The translations under genes and the position numbers were made by a program. Positions 1 to 10,500 of a stretch of 64,000 nt of DNA are shown piece after piece. Within the stretch, counting starts at the first letter, position 1. Each line of letters opens with the position of its first letter. Below the pieces are notes generated by a model. The model saw only the letters and a list, made by a program, of their open reading frames with translations, searched no databases and was not told the DNA's origin. This stretch comes from Nostoc sp. XA010 (lineage in GTDB: Bacteria; Cyanobacteriota; Cyanobacteriia; Cyanobacteriales; Nostocaceae), in assembly GCF_020829625.1 (NCBI RefSeq), contig NZ_JAIVFX010000001.1:310001-374000 (forward strand), read 5' to 3'.

Positions 1-3000
1 TAGCTTGTCCGCCTAACTTTCCTTCAATTCCCACTTCCCGCGCTACTGTAGTTACCTGATTGGCAAATGTCGCTAGAGTATCAATCATCTCGTTGATTGT
101 CTCTGCTAAGGTTTCGATTTCTCCCTTAGCATCTAACATCAGTTTCCGTTTCAAGTCACCGTTAGCAACTGCTGTTACAACTCTGGCGATACCGCGCACT
201 TGTGCCGTTAAGTTACCCGCCATCGAGTTAACGTTGTCTGTTAAATCTTTCCAAGTTCCTGCAACACCTTGGACTTGCGCTTGTCCGCCTAACTTCCCTT
301 CAGTTCCCACTTCTCGCGCCACCCGCGTTACTTCACTGGCAAACGAACTAAGTTGATCCACCATTGTATTGGTGGTGTTCTTCAAGTCTAAAATTTCGCC
401 TTTGGCATCGACGGTAATTTTCTTAGATAAGTCGCCATTAGCTACCGCCTTAGTAACTTCCGCGATGTTGCGAACTTGTCCGGTGAGGTTCCCCGCCATT
501 GAGTTAACGTTGTCTGTTAAATCTTTCCAAGTCCCTGCAACTCCTCTGACGTAAGCTTGCACGCCTAATTTACCTTCCGTTCCCACTTCGCGGGCAACCC
601 TGGTAACTTCTGATGCAAAAGAATTTAGCTGATCCACCATTGTATTAATGGTGTTTTTGAGTTCCTGAATTTCACCTTTCACATCGACGGTGATTTTCTT
701 GGATAAGTCGCCGTTTGCTACAGCCGTGGTAACTTCGGCAATGTTCCGCACCTGTGCCGTCAAGCTTCCCGCCATGAAGTTCACACTTTCGGTGAGATCC
801 TTCCAAGTCCCGGCTACACCTTTAACTTCTGCTTGTACGCCCAATTTACCTTCAGTTCCCACCTCCCGCGCCACGCGCGTCACTTCACTTGCAAAGGAAT
901 TGAGTTGATCCACCATCGTATTGATAGTATTTTTCAACTCTAAAATTTCACCTTTGACATCAACGGAGATTTTCTTCGAGAGGTCGCCATTTGCCACCGC
1001 CGTAGTCACTGTAGCAATGTTTCGCACCTGTGCCGTTAAACTTCCCGCCATGAAGTTTACGCTGTCGGTTAAGTCTTTCCAAGTCCCAGCTACGCCGCGC
1101 ACATCTGCTTGTACGCCCAGTTTACCCTCGCTTCCCACTTCCCGCGCCACCCGCGTCACTTCACTTGCAAAGGAGTTGAGTTGATCCACCATTATATTGA
1201 TGGTATTCTTGAGTTCGAGAATTTCGCCTTTGACGGCAACAGTAATTTTCTTGGATAAGTCACCATTTGCGATCGCAGTTGTCACTTCGGCAATGTTCCG
1301 CACTTGTGCCGTCAAGCTTCCCGCCATGAAGTTCACGCTGTCGGTTAAATCTTTCCAAGTACCAGCAACGTCTTTCACTTCCGCTTGTACACCCAATTTA
1401 CCTTCAGTCCCCACCTCACGCGCAACTCGCGTCACTTCACTTGCAAAGGAACTGAGTTGATCCACCATTGTATTAATGGTATTTTTCAACTCCAGAATTT
1501 CACCTTTAACATCAACAGTGATTTTCTTGGAAAGGTCGCCTGTTGCAACCGCCGTAGTTACTTCGGCAATGTTCCGCACCTGCGCCGTCAAGCTTCCCGC
1601 CATGAAGTTCACGCTATCGGTCAAGTCTTTCCACGTACCCGCCACGCCACGCACTTCTGCTTGTACGCCGAGTTTACCCTCACTTCCTACCTCACGGGCA
1701 ACCCTTGTTACTTCCGATGCAAAGGAATTGAGTTGATCCACCATTGTATTAATGGTATTTTTCAACTCCAGAATTTCACCTTTAACATCAACAGTGATTT
1801 TCTTGGATAAGTCGCCTGTTGCAACCGCCGTAGTTACTTCGGCAATATTCCGCACCTGTGCCGTTAAACTTCCCGCCATGAAGTTTACGCTGTCGGTTAA
1901 ATCTTTCCAAGTTCCAGCCACACCGCGCACATCGGCTTGCACACCCAGTTTACCTTCACTGCCCACCTCACGGGCAACTCTTGTTACTTCTGATGCAAAG
2001 GAACTAAGTTGATCCACCATGATATTGATGGTATTTTTCAACTCCAGAATTTCACCTCTGACATCGACGGTGATTTTTTTAGATAGATCACCATTTGCGA
2101 TCGCAGTGGCAACTTCCGCAATATTTCGCACCTGTCCGGTGAGATTACCCGCCATTAAGTTAACGTTATCAGTTAAATCTTTCCAAGTCCCTGCTACTCC
2201 CCGGACTTCTGCTTGTACACCCAACTTCCCTTCGGTTCCCACCTCACGCGCAACTCGCGTCACTTCTGATGCAAAGGAATTAAGCTGATCCACCATTGTA
2301 TTGATGGTATTTTTCAACTCCAGAATTTCGCCTTTCACATCGACGGTGATTTTCTTGGATAAGTCGCCATTTGCAACCGCCGTTGTCACTTCCGCAATAT
2401 TCCGCACCTGTGCCGTCAAGCTTCCCGCCATGAAGTTTACGCTGTCGGTTAAATCTTTCCACGTACCCGCTACCCCGCGCACTTCTGCTTGTCCGCCTAA
2501 TTTTCCTTCTGCACCCACTTCACGCGCAACCCTTGTTACTTCCGATGCAAAAGAATTAAGTTGATCCACCATGATGTTGACGGTGTTTTTCAACTCTAAA
2601 ATTTCACCTTTGACATCAACAGTAATTTTCTTGGAAAGGTCGCCATTCGCTACCGCCGTTGTCACTTCCGCAATGTTACGGACTTGGGCTGTTAAATTAC
2701 CTGCCATCAAGTTAACGTTGTCTGTCAGATCCTTCCAAGTACCTGCTACTCCTTTAACTTCGGCTTGTACGCCCAACTTCCCTTCAGTTCCCACCTCACG
2801 GGCAACTCGCGTTACTTCACTAGCAAAAGAATTAAGCTGATCCACCATCGTGTTGACGGTGTTTTTTAGTTCTAGAATTTCGCCTTTGACATTTACAGTG
2901 ATTTTTTTAGATAAGTCCCCATTTGCGATCGCAGTGGCAACTTCGGCAATGTTGCGAACTTGTCCGGTAAGATTACCAGCCATCAAGTTAACGTTATCAG

Positions 3001-3568
3001 TCAAATCTTTCCAAGTACCAGCAACACCTTGCACTTCGGCTTGAACGCCCAATTTACCTTCGGTTCCCACTTCACGCGCCACCCGCGTTACTTCCGAAGC
3101 AAAAGAACCAAGCCGATCCACCATCGTGTTAACGATATTAGCAGTTTGGAGAAACTCACCTTGGAGGGGTCGGCCATCAATTTCTGTAGCGATCGTTTGT
3201 GATAAGTCACCATTGGCGACTGACCGAATTACCCGAGTAGTTTCAGCTGTTGGTTGAACTAAATCTGTAATTAGAGTATTGACAGAAGTAACACAATCTG
3301 ACCATGAACCCCGAACATCTCCGAGAGAGGCGCGATCGGCAATTTTGCCTTCTTTGCCGACAACATTACCAATGCGCTGTAGTTCGGCCGCCATCCGCTC
3401 ATTCTGGTAAATAATATCATTGAGCGTATCAGCTATTTTCCCTGCCATACCAGTATGGTCTATAGGCATCCGAGCAGAGAAATCACCCTGTTTAACAGCA
3501 TTCAGCGTTCTTAGTAGCTGATTTAAATCTAGATTATCACTGTCTCTAGTTAACTGTTCGGTTGCCAT
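1..3568 (-). CDS. Poly-HAMP signalling protein (Nik1-type hybrid histidine kinase, N-terminal part; truncated by window edge)
   Basis: The frame is open from an ATG at 3568 to base 1, about 1,189 codons, and the 3' part lies outside the window. The N-terminus ([12 protein letters not shown]) has no signal peptide or membrane segment, so the protein should be cytosolic. After about 150 residues with one diverged HAMP unit come eleven repeats of exactly 92 codons. Each carries the motifs [33 protein letters not shown] and GDLSKK. Arrays of 90-92-residue HAMP units are known from group III hybrid histidine kinases (Nik1/Os-1), where they control a downstream kinase and receiver. The kinase part is therefore inferred, not seen. 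Most units differ by synonymous changes, which points to repeated duplication with protein-level conservation. Confidence 0.88.
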   Translation of the reverse strand, partial: MATEQLTRDSDNLDLNQLLRTLNAVKQGDFSARMPIDHTGMAGKIADTLNDIIYQNERMAAELQRIGNVVGKEGKIADRASLGDVRGSWSDCVTSVNTLITDLVQPTAETTRVIRSVANGDLSQTIATEIDGRPLQGEFLQTANIVNTMVDRLGSFASEVTRVAREVGTEGKLGVQAEVQGVAGTWKDLTDNVNLMAGNLTGQVRNIAEVATAIANGDLSKKITVNVKGEILELKNTVNTMVDQLNSFASEVTRVAREVGTEGKLGVQAEVKGVAGTWKDLTDNVNLMAGNLTAQVRNIAEVTTAVANGDLSKKITVDVKGEILELKNTVNIMVDQLNSFASEVTRVAREVGAEGKLGGQAEVRGVAGTWKDLTDSVNFMAGSLTAQVRNIAEVTTAVANGDLSKKITVDVKGEILELKNTINTMVDQLNSFASEVTRVAREVGTEGKLGVQAEVRGVAGTWKDLTDNVNLMAGNLTGQVRNIAEVATAIANGDLSKKITVDVRGEILELKNTINIMVDQLSSFASEVTRVAREVGSEGKLGVQADVRGVAGTWKDLTDSVNFMAGSLTAQVRNIAEVTTAVATGDLSKKITVDVKGEILELKNTINTMVDQLNSFASEVTRVAREVGSEGKLGVQAEVRGVAGTWKDLTDSVNFMAGSLTAQVRNIAEVTTAVATGDLSKKITVDVKGEILELKNTINTMVDQLSSFASEVTRVAREVGTEGKLGVQAEVKDVAGTWKDLTDSVNFMAGSLTAQVRNIAEVTTAIANGDLSKKITVAVKGEILELKNTINIMVDQLNSFASEVTRVAREVGSEGKLGVQADVRGVAGTWKDLTDSVNFMAGSLTAQVRNIATVTTAVANGDLSKKISVDVKGEILELKNTINTMVDQLNSFASEVTRVAREVGTEGKLGVQAEVKGVAGTWKDLTESVNFMAGSLTAQVRNIAEVTTAVANGDLSKKITVDVKGEIQELKNTINTMVDQLNSFASEVTRVAREVGTEGKLGVQAYVRGVAGTWKDLTDNVNSMAGNLTGQVRNIAEVTKAVANGDLSKKITVDAKGEILDLKNTTNTMVDQLSSFASEVTRVAREVGTEGKLGGQAQVQGVAGTWKDLTDNVNSMAGNLTAQVRGIARVVTAVANGDLKRKLMLDAKGEIETLAETINEMIDTLATFANQVTTVAREVGIEGKLGGQA
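79..3114 (-). repeat. Tandem array of eleven 276-bp HAMP-coding units
   Basis: The landmark GATCCACCAT (coding for MVDQL on the minus strand) recurs at 355, 631, 907, 1183, 1459, 1735, 2011, 2287, 2563 and 2839. A variant lies at 3115 and a diverged version near 79. Every step is exactly 276 bp with no indel across more than 3 kb, so the repeat is fixed in protein register. Confidence 0.95.
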
Positions 3569-3933
3569 AGCCGTATCCTTAATCTTAATCCTTGAAGAAT
3601 TTTTTGTATTTTTTGCACCCCGTACTTAGTCAGGTGACTTTTAGGTAATGCCGATCAAAATAGAGAGCAGGGAGTAGAAAGTGGATCAAACTAATTTTTA
3701 TGGGTGCGAGTGTAAGCAGTTGATAAAGACTGCTAACTAAATGGTATTGCCGTCGATGTACCTGGCATCCCACTTAGCTAATCATAGCGAGTTGGACTCT
3801 GTTATGCAGCATTAATTATCGGCGATGCCTAACTTGGGCGAGTAAGCGATCGCACAGTAGAACACATGATGATTATTAACATCACGTTTTATGATTTTTG
3901 GAATAAATATCCGGCAACTCCAAGGATTGGCAA
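3569..3933. other. Intergenic region between divergent genes
   Basis: This 365-bp spacer separates the start codons of the divergent poly-HAMP gene and the Uma2 gene, so both promoters should lie here. One GCGATCGC octamer lies near 3847. I see no RNA gene or conserved hairpin. Confidence 0.6.
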
Positions 3934-4617
3934 ATGGTTAGAGAGTACTCAGATCAGAGACATCTGCCTCCACTTGAAAGTGGCGACCGCCTAACTCGCC
4001 CTGAATTTGAACGGCGTTATGCGGCTGCACCCCATATCAAGAAAGCAGAACTGATTGAAGGAATCGTTTACGTGGCATCTCCCTTAAGACATGAGCAGCA
4101 TGGCAAACCCCACAGTCGAGCTATAACTTGGTTAGGAGTTTACCAATCACTGACTCCTGGCGTTGATTTAAGTGATGCCCCAACCGTCAGACTGGATTTA
4201 GACAATGAACCCCAGCCAGATGCAGTGCTGTTTATTGAACCAGACGCAGGCGGACAAACCCGTTTGAGCAGCGACGGTTACATTGAAGGATCTCCCGAAT
4301 TGATTGTTGAAATTGCAGCGAGTAGCGTTGCGATCGATACAGGCAGCAAAAAGCAGGTTTATCGCCGTAATGGGGTGTTGGAGTACGTAATCTGGCAATC
4401 TTACGAGAATCAAATTGAATGGTTTTGCCTAATTGATGGCGACTATCGATTGCTATCTCCTAGTGCAGATGGAATTATTCGCTCTCAGGTGTTTCCGGGT
4501 TTGTGGTTAACGGTGGAGGCGCTGTTAAACAATCAGATGGTGCGAGTGTTGGAGGTGGTGCAAGCGGGGTTGAAGTCACCGGAACATAATGCGTTTGTGC
4601 AGCAGTTGAAGAAATAG
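3934..4617 (+). CDS. Uma2 family endonuclease (DUF820, PD-(D/E)XK fold)
   Basis: The 227-residue protein has the Uma2 layout. An N-terminal LTRPEFERRYAAAP/AELIEGIVYV segment is followed by a short HS..I..LG region and the core strands PQPDAVLFI and SPELIVEIAASS. A downstream D..K..Y block (DTGSKKQVYRRNG) leads into YVIWQSYENQIEWF. The Asp of PDAV and the Glu of VEIA are the expected nuclease residues. The family is greatly expanded in cyanobacteria; its members resemble restriction nucleases, but their targets are unknown. The ATG at 3934 is the only sensible start. The gene stands alone and is followed by an intergenic hairpin repeat. Confidence 0.87.
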   Translation: MVREYSDQRHLPPLESGDRLTRPEFERRYAAAPHIKKAELIEGIVYVASPLRHEQHGKPHSRAITWLGVYQSLTPGVDLSDAPTVRLDLDNEPQPDAVLFIEPDAGGQTRLSSDGYIEGSPELIVEIAASSVAIDTGSKKQVYRRNGVLEYVIWQSYENQIEWFCLIDGDYRLLSPSADGIIRSQVFPGLWLTVEALLNNQMVRVLEVVQAGLKSPEHNAFVQQLKK

Positions 4618-4661
4618 ACAAGTCTGAAATAGTTTACTCACTGAGTTTTCGTGTCAGTTTT

Positions 4662-4824
4662 ACCCCACCCTAACCCTCCCCGTATGTATTGGGGAGGGAA
4701 CTGGATTTCCTGTTTCCCCCCTTTCTAAGGGGGGATTAAGGGGGGTAATTTGACTTGTGTATACACCGTAGCCTTAAGAAGGGGGGAACTAGTGCCCCTT
4801 TTTTAAGAGGGTTGGGGGAGGATC
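4662..4824. repeat. Nested inverted-repeat element (CCCTAACCCTCCCC type)
   Basis: An outer arm ACCCTAACCCTCCCC near 4666 is roughly complementary to GGGTTGGGGGAGG near 4809. Inside are runs CCCCCCTTTCTAAGGGGGG and AAGGGGGG that form further hairpins. This looks like a dispersed intergenic repeat of Nostocales and may end transcription of the upstream gene. Arm ends are approximate. Confidence 0.6.
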
Positions 4825-4885
4825 TCAAACCACGGTAAATTGAGTGTTTGAGCTTAAGTTGACACTAAACCTTATTAGATTTTAC

Positions 4886-5122
4886 TCAACTCACGATCGC
4901 AGCCGATGCCCCATTCATAGATCCATTTGCAGAAGAAAGCTTAACAGAATCAGCTGCTAAAGAATTGGTGAGTTTGGAATTGTCTAGTACGCTTCGCTTC
5001 TTCTTGGTATTACCTCGTCTAGCACCACCCCCCATCTCGTATTCTGGGCTGGTTTTACCGTAACGGCTGCCAACTCCTAGCATTTGCTTGTTGTCTGAGA
5101 TAATACCTTTTACATAAATCAA
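4886..5122 (-). CDS. Small Lys/Ser/Asn-rich hypothetical protein
   Basis: The open frame is 78 codons from a TTG at 5122, or 65 codons from the ATG at 5083, which I prefer. The product is rich in Gly, Lys, Ser and Asn (GGGARRGNTKKKRS, LSSANGSMNGAS), with no membrane segment or cysteine. Codon choice is ordinary and the frame lies in an otherwise unexplained gap. I do not recognise the family and see no strong ribosome binding site, so this may be a chance frame. Confidence 0.35.
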   Translation of the reverse strand: MIYVKGIISDNKQMLGVGSRYGKTSPEYEMGGGARRGNTKKKRSVLDNSKLTNSLAADSVKLSSANGSMNGASAAIVS

Positions 5123-5172
5123 CTGGTTGCGGCGTTAACGTTATTATATTTATTCAACAGGAGTAAACTTCC

Positions 5173-6684
5173 ATGATTAATCTTCCTAAATTAAGTAAAA
5201 TTGACATTTTAGTTTTAATTTGTGTTCTCATAATTGGTTTGATAAATTTACCGTTTCCATTTGCAGGAGATCAAGCACTATTTACAACAGGTGCTTTAGA
5301 GATGCAACAAGGAAAGGTACTCTATCGTGATTTTTGGGATCTAAAGCAACCTGGAATTTATTACTTTTATTATTTAGCAGGAAGTTTATTTGGTTTTAAT
5401 GATATTGGCATCCATATCTTTGAACTTATTTACATGATGCTTTTCTCTCTAATATTGCAGCTAACTCTAAAAACTTATTTTCGGCATCAGATAGTAGGAA
5501 GTTTAGTACCTTTGTTAACGGTTGGTGTTTATTATATTGTTTCATATCATAAGCAATTTACTCAAGTAGAGGGACTAGTTGGTTTTCCTTTATTTTTATG
5601 TCTTTGGCTAACTCATCAATCTTTTAACCATGAAGGAAAGCAGAGATTTATTCAACTTTTACTCTCAGGCTTCATGGGTGGAATTGTCCTAATATTTAAA
5701 TTAATATTTTTGCCTATACTACTTTGTTTTTGGCTAACTATTTTGCTTTATTCTATATTGATAAAACATCAAAAAGCTAAAAAAATTGTTCTAGAAATTT
5801 GCTTGCCAATTTTTATAGGAATTACCTTTCCCATTTTACTTATTGTCAGCTATTTTGCCTCTGTCGATAGTTTATTAATTGTATATAAGACATTCTTTGT
5901 ATATCCAAGTCAAGTGGTTGCTAATGGCAGATTAAATAAATCTAGGTTAATTTCTGGAAATCTATGGTTTTTAAAGAATTTTATCACTTTAGTTGTAATG
6001 GCTCTTGTTGCAGTAAATGTATCATTGCGTAAGAATAAAAACTTATTGACCTTGTTATTGGTTGTTTGGTTTGTTTTTGGGCTGGGTATTATTTTTATCC
6101 AAATTAGGTCACTTTGGATATATCATTATTTACTATTATTTGTACCTACAGGTATTTTAGCAACTAAAGGTTTAGATATATTGTGGGAGCGTTTCAACGA
6201 ATTAAGTTCACCAATAATTAAAATTTTGGTATCATTGTTGTTTTTATCACCTTTATTATGGAATTTACAAATTAAGAGTATCGCTTTAGTTAATAATAAT
6301 TTTGCTTTAACTGAAGATAGCCGATTTAAATATCAGAGTGTATTTAGAGGAGATTATAAATTACTTCGTTCAGAGATTGGCTTTCTCTCTCAACCAGGAA
6401 GTTTACCTGGTGAAATTCTTGTTGCTGGTGACCCGTCTATTTATTATTTCTCTGGTCGTACTCAAGCAACCTCACTAAATGCATGGTCACTTGAATTATT
6501 TCTATCTGAGCAATGGCCACAACTTCTAGGTGAGTTAGATTCATCCAAGCCTCCTTATATATTCATTACTGATAAATATCAGGCTCTAATTAAAGAAAAG
6601 TTTCCAAAAATTCTAGAATTAATTGAAGAAAGATATGATGTTTTATCTAAAACTAGTTATGCTACTTGGTATATTTTAAGCTAG
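5173..6684 (+). CDS. GT-C fold membrane glycosyltransferase (GT39/ArnT-like)
   Basis: The 503-residue polytopic protein has about 10-12 hydrophobic segments. The first extracytoplasmic loop carries FAGDQALFTTGALEMQQGK followed by YRDFWDLKQPGIYYFY. That matches the acidic catalytic loop and the KQPG..Y pattern of polyprenyl-phosphate-dependent transferases. The C-terminal third (after about residue 390) is soluble and predicted extracytoplasmic. AGGAG at 5159-5163 precedes the ATG at 5173. The gene is visibly richer in A and T than its neighbours, suggesting later acquisition or relaxed selection. Sugar donor and acceptor cannot be read from sequence. Confidence 0.78.
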   Translation: MINLPKLSKIDILVLICVLIIGLINLPFPFAGDQALFTTGALEMQQGKVLYRDFWDLKQPGIYYFYYLAGSLFGFNDIGIHIFELIYMMLFSLILQLTLKTYFRHQIVGSLVPLLTVGVYYIVSYHKQFTQVEGLVGFPLFLCLWLTHQSFNHEGKQRFIQLLLSGFMGGIVLIFKLIFLPILLCFWLTILLYSILIKHQKAKKIVLEICLPIFIGITFPILLIVSYFASVDSLLIVYKTFFVYPSQVVANGRLNKSRLISGNLWFLKNFITLVVMALVAVNVSLRKNKNLLTLLLVVWFVFGLGIIFIQIRSLWIYHYLLLFVPTGILATKGLDILWERFNELSSPIIKILVSLLFLSPLLWNLQIKSIALVNNNFALTEDSRFKYQSVFRGDYKLLRSEIGFLSQPGSLPGEILVAGDPSIYYFSGRTQATSLNAWSLELFLSEQWPQLLGELDSSKPPYIFITDKYQALIKEKFPKILELIEERYDVLSKTSYATWYILS

Positions 6685-6714
6685 AAGATGAGAGTTACCC
6701 ATACCACAACAACA

Positions 6715-6902
6715 CTAAGGTGGGGAAATCTCCAAATCTTTGCAAATCTTAATAGCTAGAATATCAACAATCTCACTATGCCTTGGAACTGCCGAGGTTC
6801 TATTGTTTGATGGATTGTAATAAATCATATGCCTTCCACCCCCCCCCGAAGAAATAAACAGCCGTTCTTTTCCAAATGGCGAATCAATTCACGTCTTTTC
6901 AC
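6715..6902 (-). pseudogene. hicA: HicA-type mRNA interferase toxin, frameshifted in a G9 tract
   Basis: Reading from GTG at 6902 gives VKRRELIRHLEKNGCLFLR, then a run of nine G (6839-6847 on the plus strand) throws the frame to an early TGA. One base later the correct frame resumes as GGRHMIYYNPSNNRTSAVPRHSEI and continues to TAG at 6715. The GGRH..Y block holds the catalytic His of HicA. One more G, or two fewer, would restore about 62 residues. The GTG overlaps the hicB stop (TAGTG). The change may be a true mutation, a phase-variable tract or a homopolymer sequencing error. Confidence 0.85.
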
Positions 6903-7123
6903 TATAATTTGACAGTAATCTGTTCACGGACGACATCTTTACCGGAAAGTTGCTGCTCTGCGAGTTCCCGATTTGATATTAGAATTAACTCTATCGCTTC
7001 CCGTAGACTTTCTCTAGCTTCTTCCAGAGTTCTCTCTTGGACATTTGCACCAGGTAGCTCTTGAACGTAGCCAATATACCAATCATCTAACTTTTCATAT
7101 ACAGCAGTAAAAGAATTTTCCAT
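6902..7123 (-). CDS. hicB: HicB family antitoxin
   Basis: The 73-residue protein has the short HicB fold: FTAVYEKLDDWYIGYVQELPGANVQERTLEEARESLREAIELI. HicB partly mimics the RNase H fold, blocks HicA and often represses its own operon. Here it is a short form without an obvious C-terminal DNA-binding domain. It is upstream of and overlaps hicA by one base, so the two were translationally coupled. With hicA out of frame it is presently an antitoxin without an intact toxin. Confidence 0.87.
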   Translation of the reverse strand: MENSFTAVYEKLDDWYIGYVQELPGANVQERTLEEARESLREAIELILISNRELAEQQLSGKDVVREQITVKL

Positions 7124-7547
7124 AGATTTTATTAATTATTAGTCTCTTTCTTTTAAGTTTAATTGATATATTGACTTTTTCAATGAGTGTTGACAGCGTA
7201 TTCAAATCTGAATACTATAGTAGTTTAATTTGTAACTAGATTACATAATTTGCTAATTGGTACTTAGCAAGTTGTGCATAGCTCTATGACAATTTAGAGC
7301 GCTACAACGTGAAATCCAAAAGATTGCTTAGAACTGATTGATTCAATATTAACAAGAGTATGTGAATCAAACATCGCAGATGCACAAGCGAATCATGATT
7401 TTCAGCAAAACGGTAATATGATTCATACTGAAGCTGAAGACTGGCAAATGCCAGAGTTCTAGTTTAATTATCTCAAGACACAATAACTTTAATAGTAGTT
7501 AGCTATTTTAACAGTGATGCGTTAAAGCTTATTAACGCATTTATTTC
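7124..7547. other. Intergenic region with possible gene remnant
   Basis: This 424-bp spacer has no clear gene. On the plus strand, 7311-7462 is an open frame of about 50 codons without a good start. Its end reads EDWQMPEF, and it may be the tail of a decayed gene that I do not recognise. The rest is AT-rich. Confidence 0.4.
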
Positions 7548-10500
7548 TTAAACCGTCACACCCTCCAACTCCTCATCTGTCAACTCGTACAATTGCCGTA
7601 ATTTATCTAACTTATCACCATCGGCTTCCCAGAAACCCCGCCCATGTGCCTCTAACATTCTCCCTAAAATATTGCGAAAAGCTTCCGGATTTGCCTTACG
7701 CAATTTATCCGCCATCTCTGCATCTAAGGCATAAGTATCAGCCGCTTGGTCATAAACCCAATCATCGGTAAAATCGGCAGTACCACCCCAACCAATCAAC
7801 GCCGTCATCCGTTGGGAAATTTCAAAAGCACCACCAGAACCTTGATTTGCCATCGCTTGCGCCCATTTGGGATTTACCAACTTAGTGCGGTACTCCATTC
7901 GCAGCAAATCATCTAAATTGCGGGGTGTAGTATCCTTTGAGAAACTTTCTACAAAGCTGGTTGTAACCTTCTTACCGCCTTGTTTTTCTGCTGCCTTTTT
8001 CAAACCGCCAGTATTGGCGTAATATTCTTGAATATCAGTTAAACCATATTCTACCGAATCGATTTCTTGAACAATGCGATCGCTAGTTTTTAACAAAGTA
8101 TTCAAAACTTCCGGTCTAGCTTGACCTTTATCTTCTCTCCCATAGCTGAATACATTGCGACTTTGCCAAGTATTGCCTAACTCCTCACCAGATTCCCAGT
8201 TACCATCAACTACCCTATCATTCACCAAAGAACCAAAATCACCCGCCGGATTAGAAAACAATCTCGCTGATGCATTCTCTACACCTTGGGCTTTCAAAGC
8301 TAAAGCGTGTCTTCTAATAAAATTTTGATCATCCGGTTCATCAGCATCAGCCGCCCGTTGAAATAAATCATCTAATAATTCGATGATATTTACAAAACTA
8401 TCCCGGAAAATTCCAGACAAATTACCCAACACATCAATGCGGGGATGTCCAACCTCCGCCAATGGCTTTAATTCATAACGAACAACTCTACCAGTTCCTT
8501 CCTTAACAGGTTCAGCCCCCACCAACTCCAAAAGAATCCCCAAAGATTCACCCTTAGTTTTAATTGCATCCAATCCCCATAACATCACCGCCACCGTTTC
8601 TGGATATTTTCCATATTCATCCAAATGCTGGGCAATAATTTTTTGAGCAATTTCCCGTCCCCGTTCATAAGCAGCAGGTGAAGGCATCCGATAAGGATCT
8701 AAAGCATGAATATTTCTCCCAGTCGGTAACACACCAGCGCCATCTCGCAACAAATCTCCACCAGGCGCAGGCGGAATATACTCCCCATTCAACCCTCTTA
8801 ACAAATTCGTTAACTCATCCGTAGATTGCATTAACAAACCTCTTATTAGTCTTTCTTCTTTTTCTCTTTCTTTAGGTATTCCTTTCTCATCGCCAAAATA
8901 AGCTTCCAAATACGATCCTAATTCCTCTTCATTCGGTGCTTCCCCCAACGTATGCAACCCAGAAGAAAACAACCGATTTTCTAAAACCTGCAAATATCCA
9001 TACAACTCCACCAAATAATCATCAAAAGCATGACCGCTAAACATCCGAATATTTTCCGGAGTAAACGCAATACCCAACCGTTTAGCATCCTCAAACGGAC
9101 AATCTGCATCCAACCCAGAGTCCACAATTTTTTTACAAATCCCTTCCTTCAGCACATAATTCTTTTGCGGATCTTCCCGATACTCTGCAATCAAATCACG
9201 CAACGCCACCAATTCCTTATATAAACCTGCGCGACCATAAGGCGGTACATTATGGGAAATTAATACACCATAACCGCGACGTTTCGCCAACATCGATTCA
9301 GAGGGATTATTCGCCGCATATATATATAGATTAGGCAAATTTCCTAACAGAATATCCGACCAAGAATAACCCGTATTACCCAACGGAGAACCAGGCAACC
9401 ATTCTACTGTCCCATGCATTCCAAAGTGAACTATAGCATCAGCTTGAAACTCATTTTGTAACCATTTATAATAAGCAGCATATTGTGGATGTGGTGTTAA
9501 ATCTCGTTCAAACATTAAGCGCATCGGGTCGCCTTGTATCCCCAAAGGTGGTTGTACACCTATCCACACATTTCCTAATTGCACACCGCCAATCTGGAAT
9601 TCGTCACCATAAGTTTTAATACCAGTCCCCGTGAGAGATTTCCACTGTTTTTCGATGCGGGAGGTTTGCAGATATCCCAACCATTTTTCTAAAGTACGGG
9701 CGTTAACAGACGCGGGAATATTTTTTGTATCATCGATTTCATCCGCCTCTTTCACCCAGCGAATCAATTCTTCCCCGTCTTCGGGTAAATCTCCAACGAT
9801 ATAGCCTTGTTCTTTGAGTGCATGGAGAAACTTCAGCAGACTACGTGGCACATTTAATAATGCAGCTGTACCCACAGCACCATAACCCGGTGGGAACCCA
9901 TATAAAATAATGGCAATCTTACGTTCCGATGCAGGTTTTTGCCGCAAAGCCACCCAAGTTTTTACCCTACCAATTAATCGCTGCACTCGTTCGGGAACCA
10001 GATAAATATTTTCGCCCACCAAACCACCGAGGGGAACGGTATCAATAGCCCCATCCAATTCTGGTAACGCATACAACACTACACTTTGCAAGCCGCCGAT
10101 ACCTTGGCGCGTCCACGAGGAAATATCTTGAATTAATAGTGGTGCAGCAACAATATAAGGTACATTCTTGGCAGTGAGGATACGTTTTGCTACTTCTATT
10201 TGACGGCCGCCTTCCATTGAACCAGCCGGGCCACCCACGAGAGGAAAGCCAATTGTCGAAACGATCGCATCTACTTTTACTGCTTCACTTGATAGTGAGG
10301 GAGTTTCTATATTGCCTAGTTGTCGTTGCTGAATTTCATAGTCGGTTGTCATCAAATCTCGTACTGCCACATGTCCTTCCACGCCATTAATGAAAATAGG
10401 CAAAGGAGTTAACCCAGCTTTTTCAAAACTGCGAATCAGTTGGGGAATATAGGGTTGTTTGGTAATGACGTGTTTTCGGTAGAGGAGAATTCCAACAACT

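Noticed and set aside
1..3200. CRISPR-like regular repeats
   Set aside because: The period is 276 bp with no short repeat-spacer structure, and the repeats are coding HAMP units.
60..3202. A ladder of plus-strand frames of about 87 codons repeated every 276 bp
   Set aside because: They are antisense shadows of the minus-strand HAMP array; the protein-level conservation and motifs are on the minus strand.
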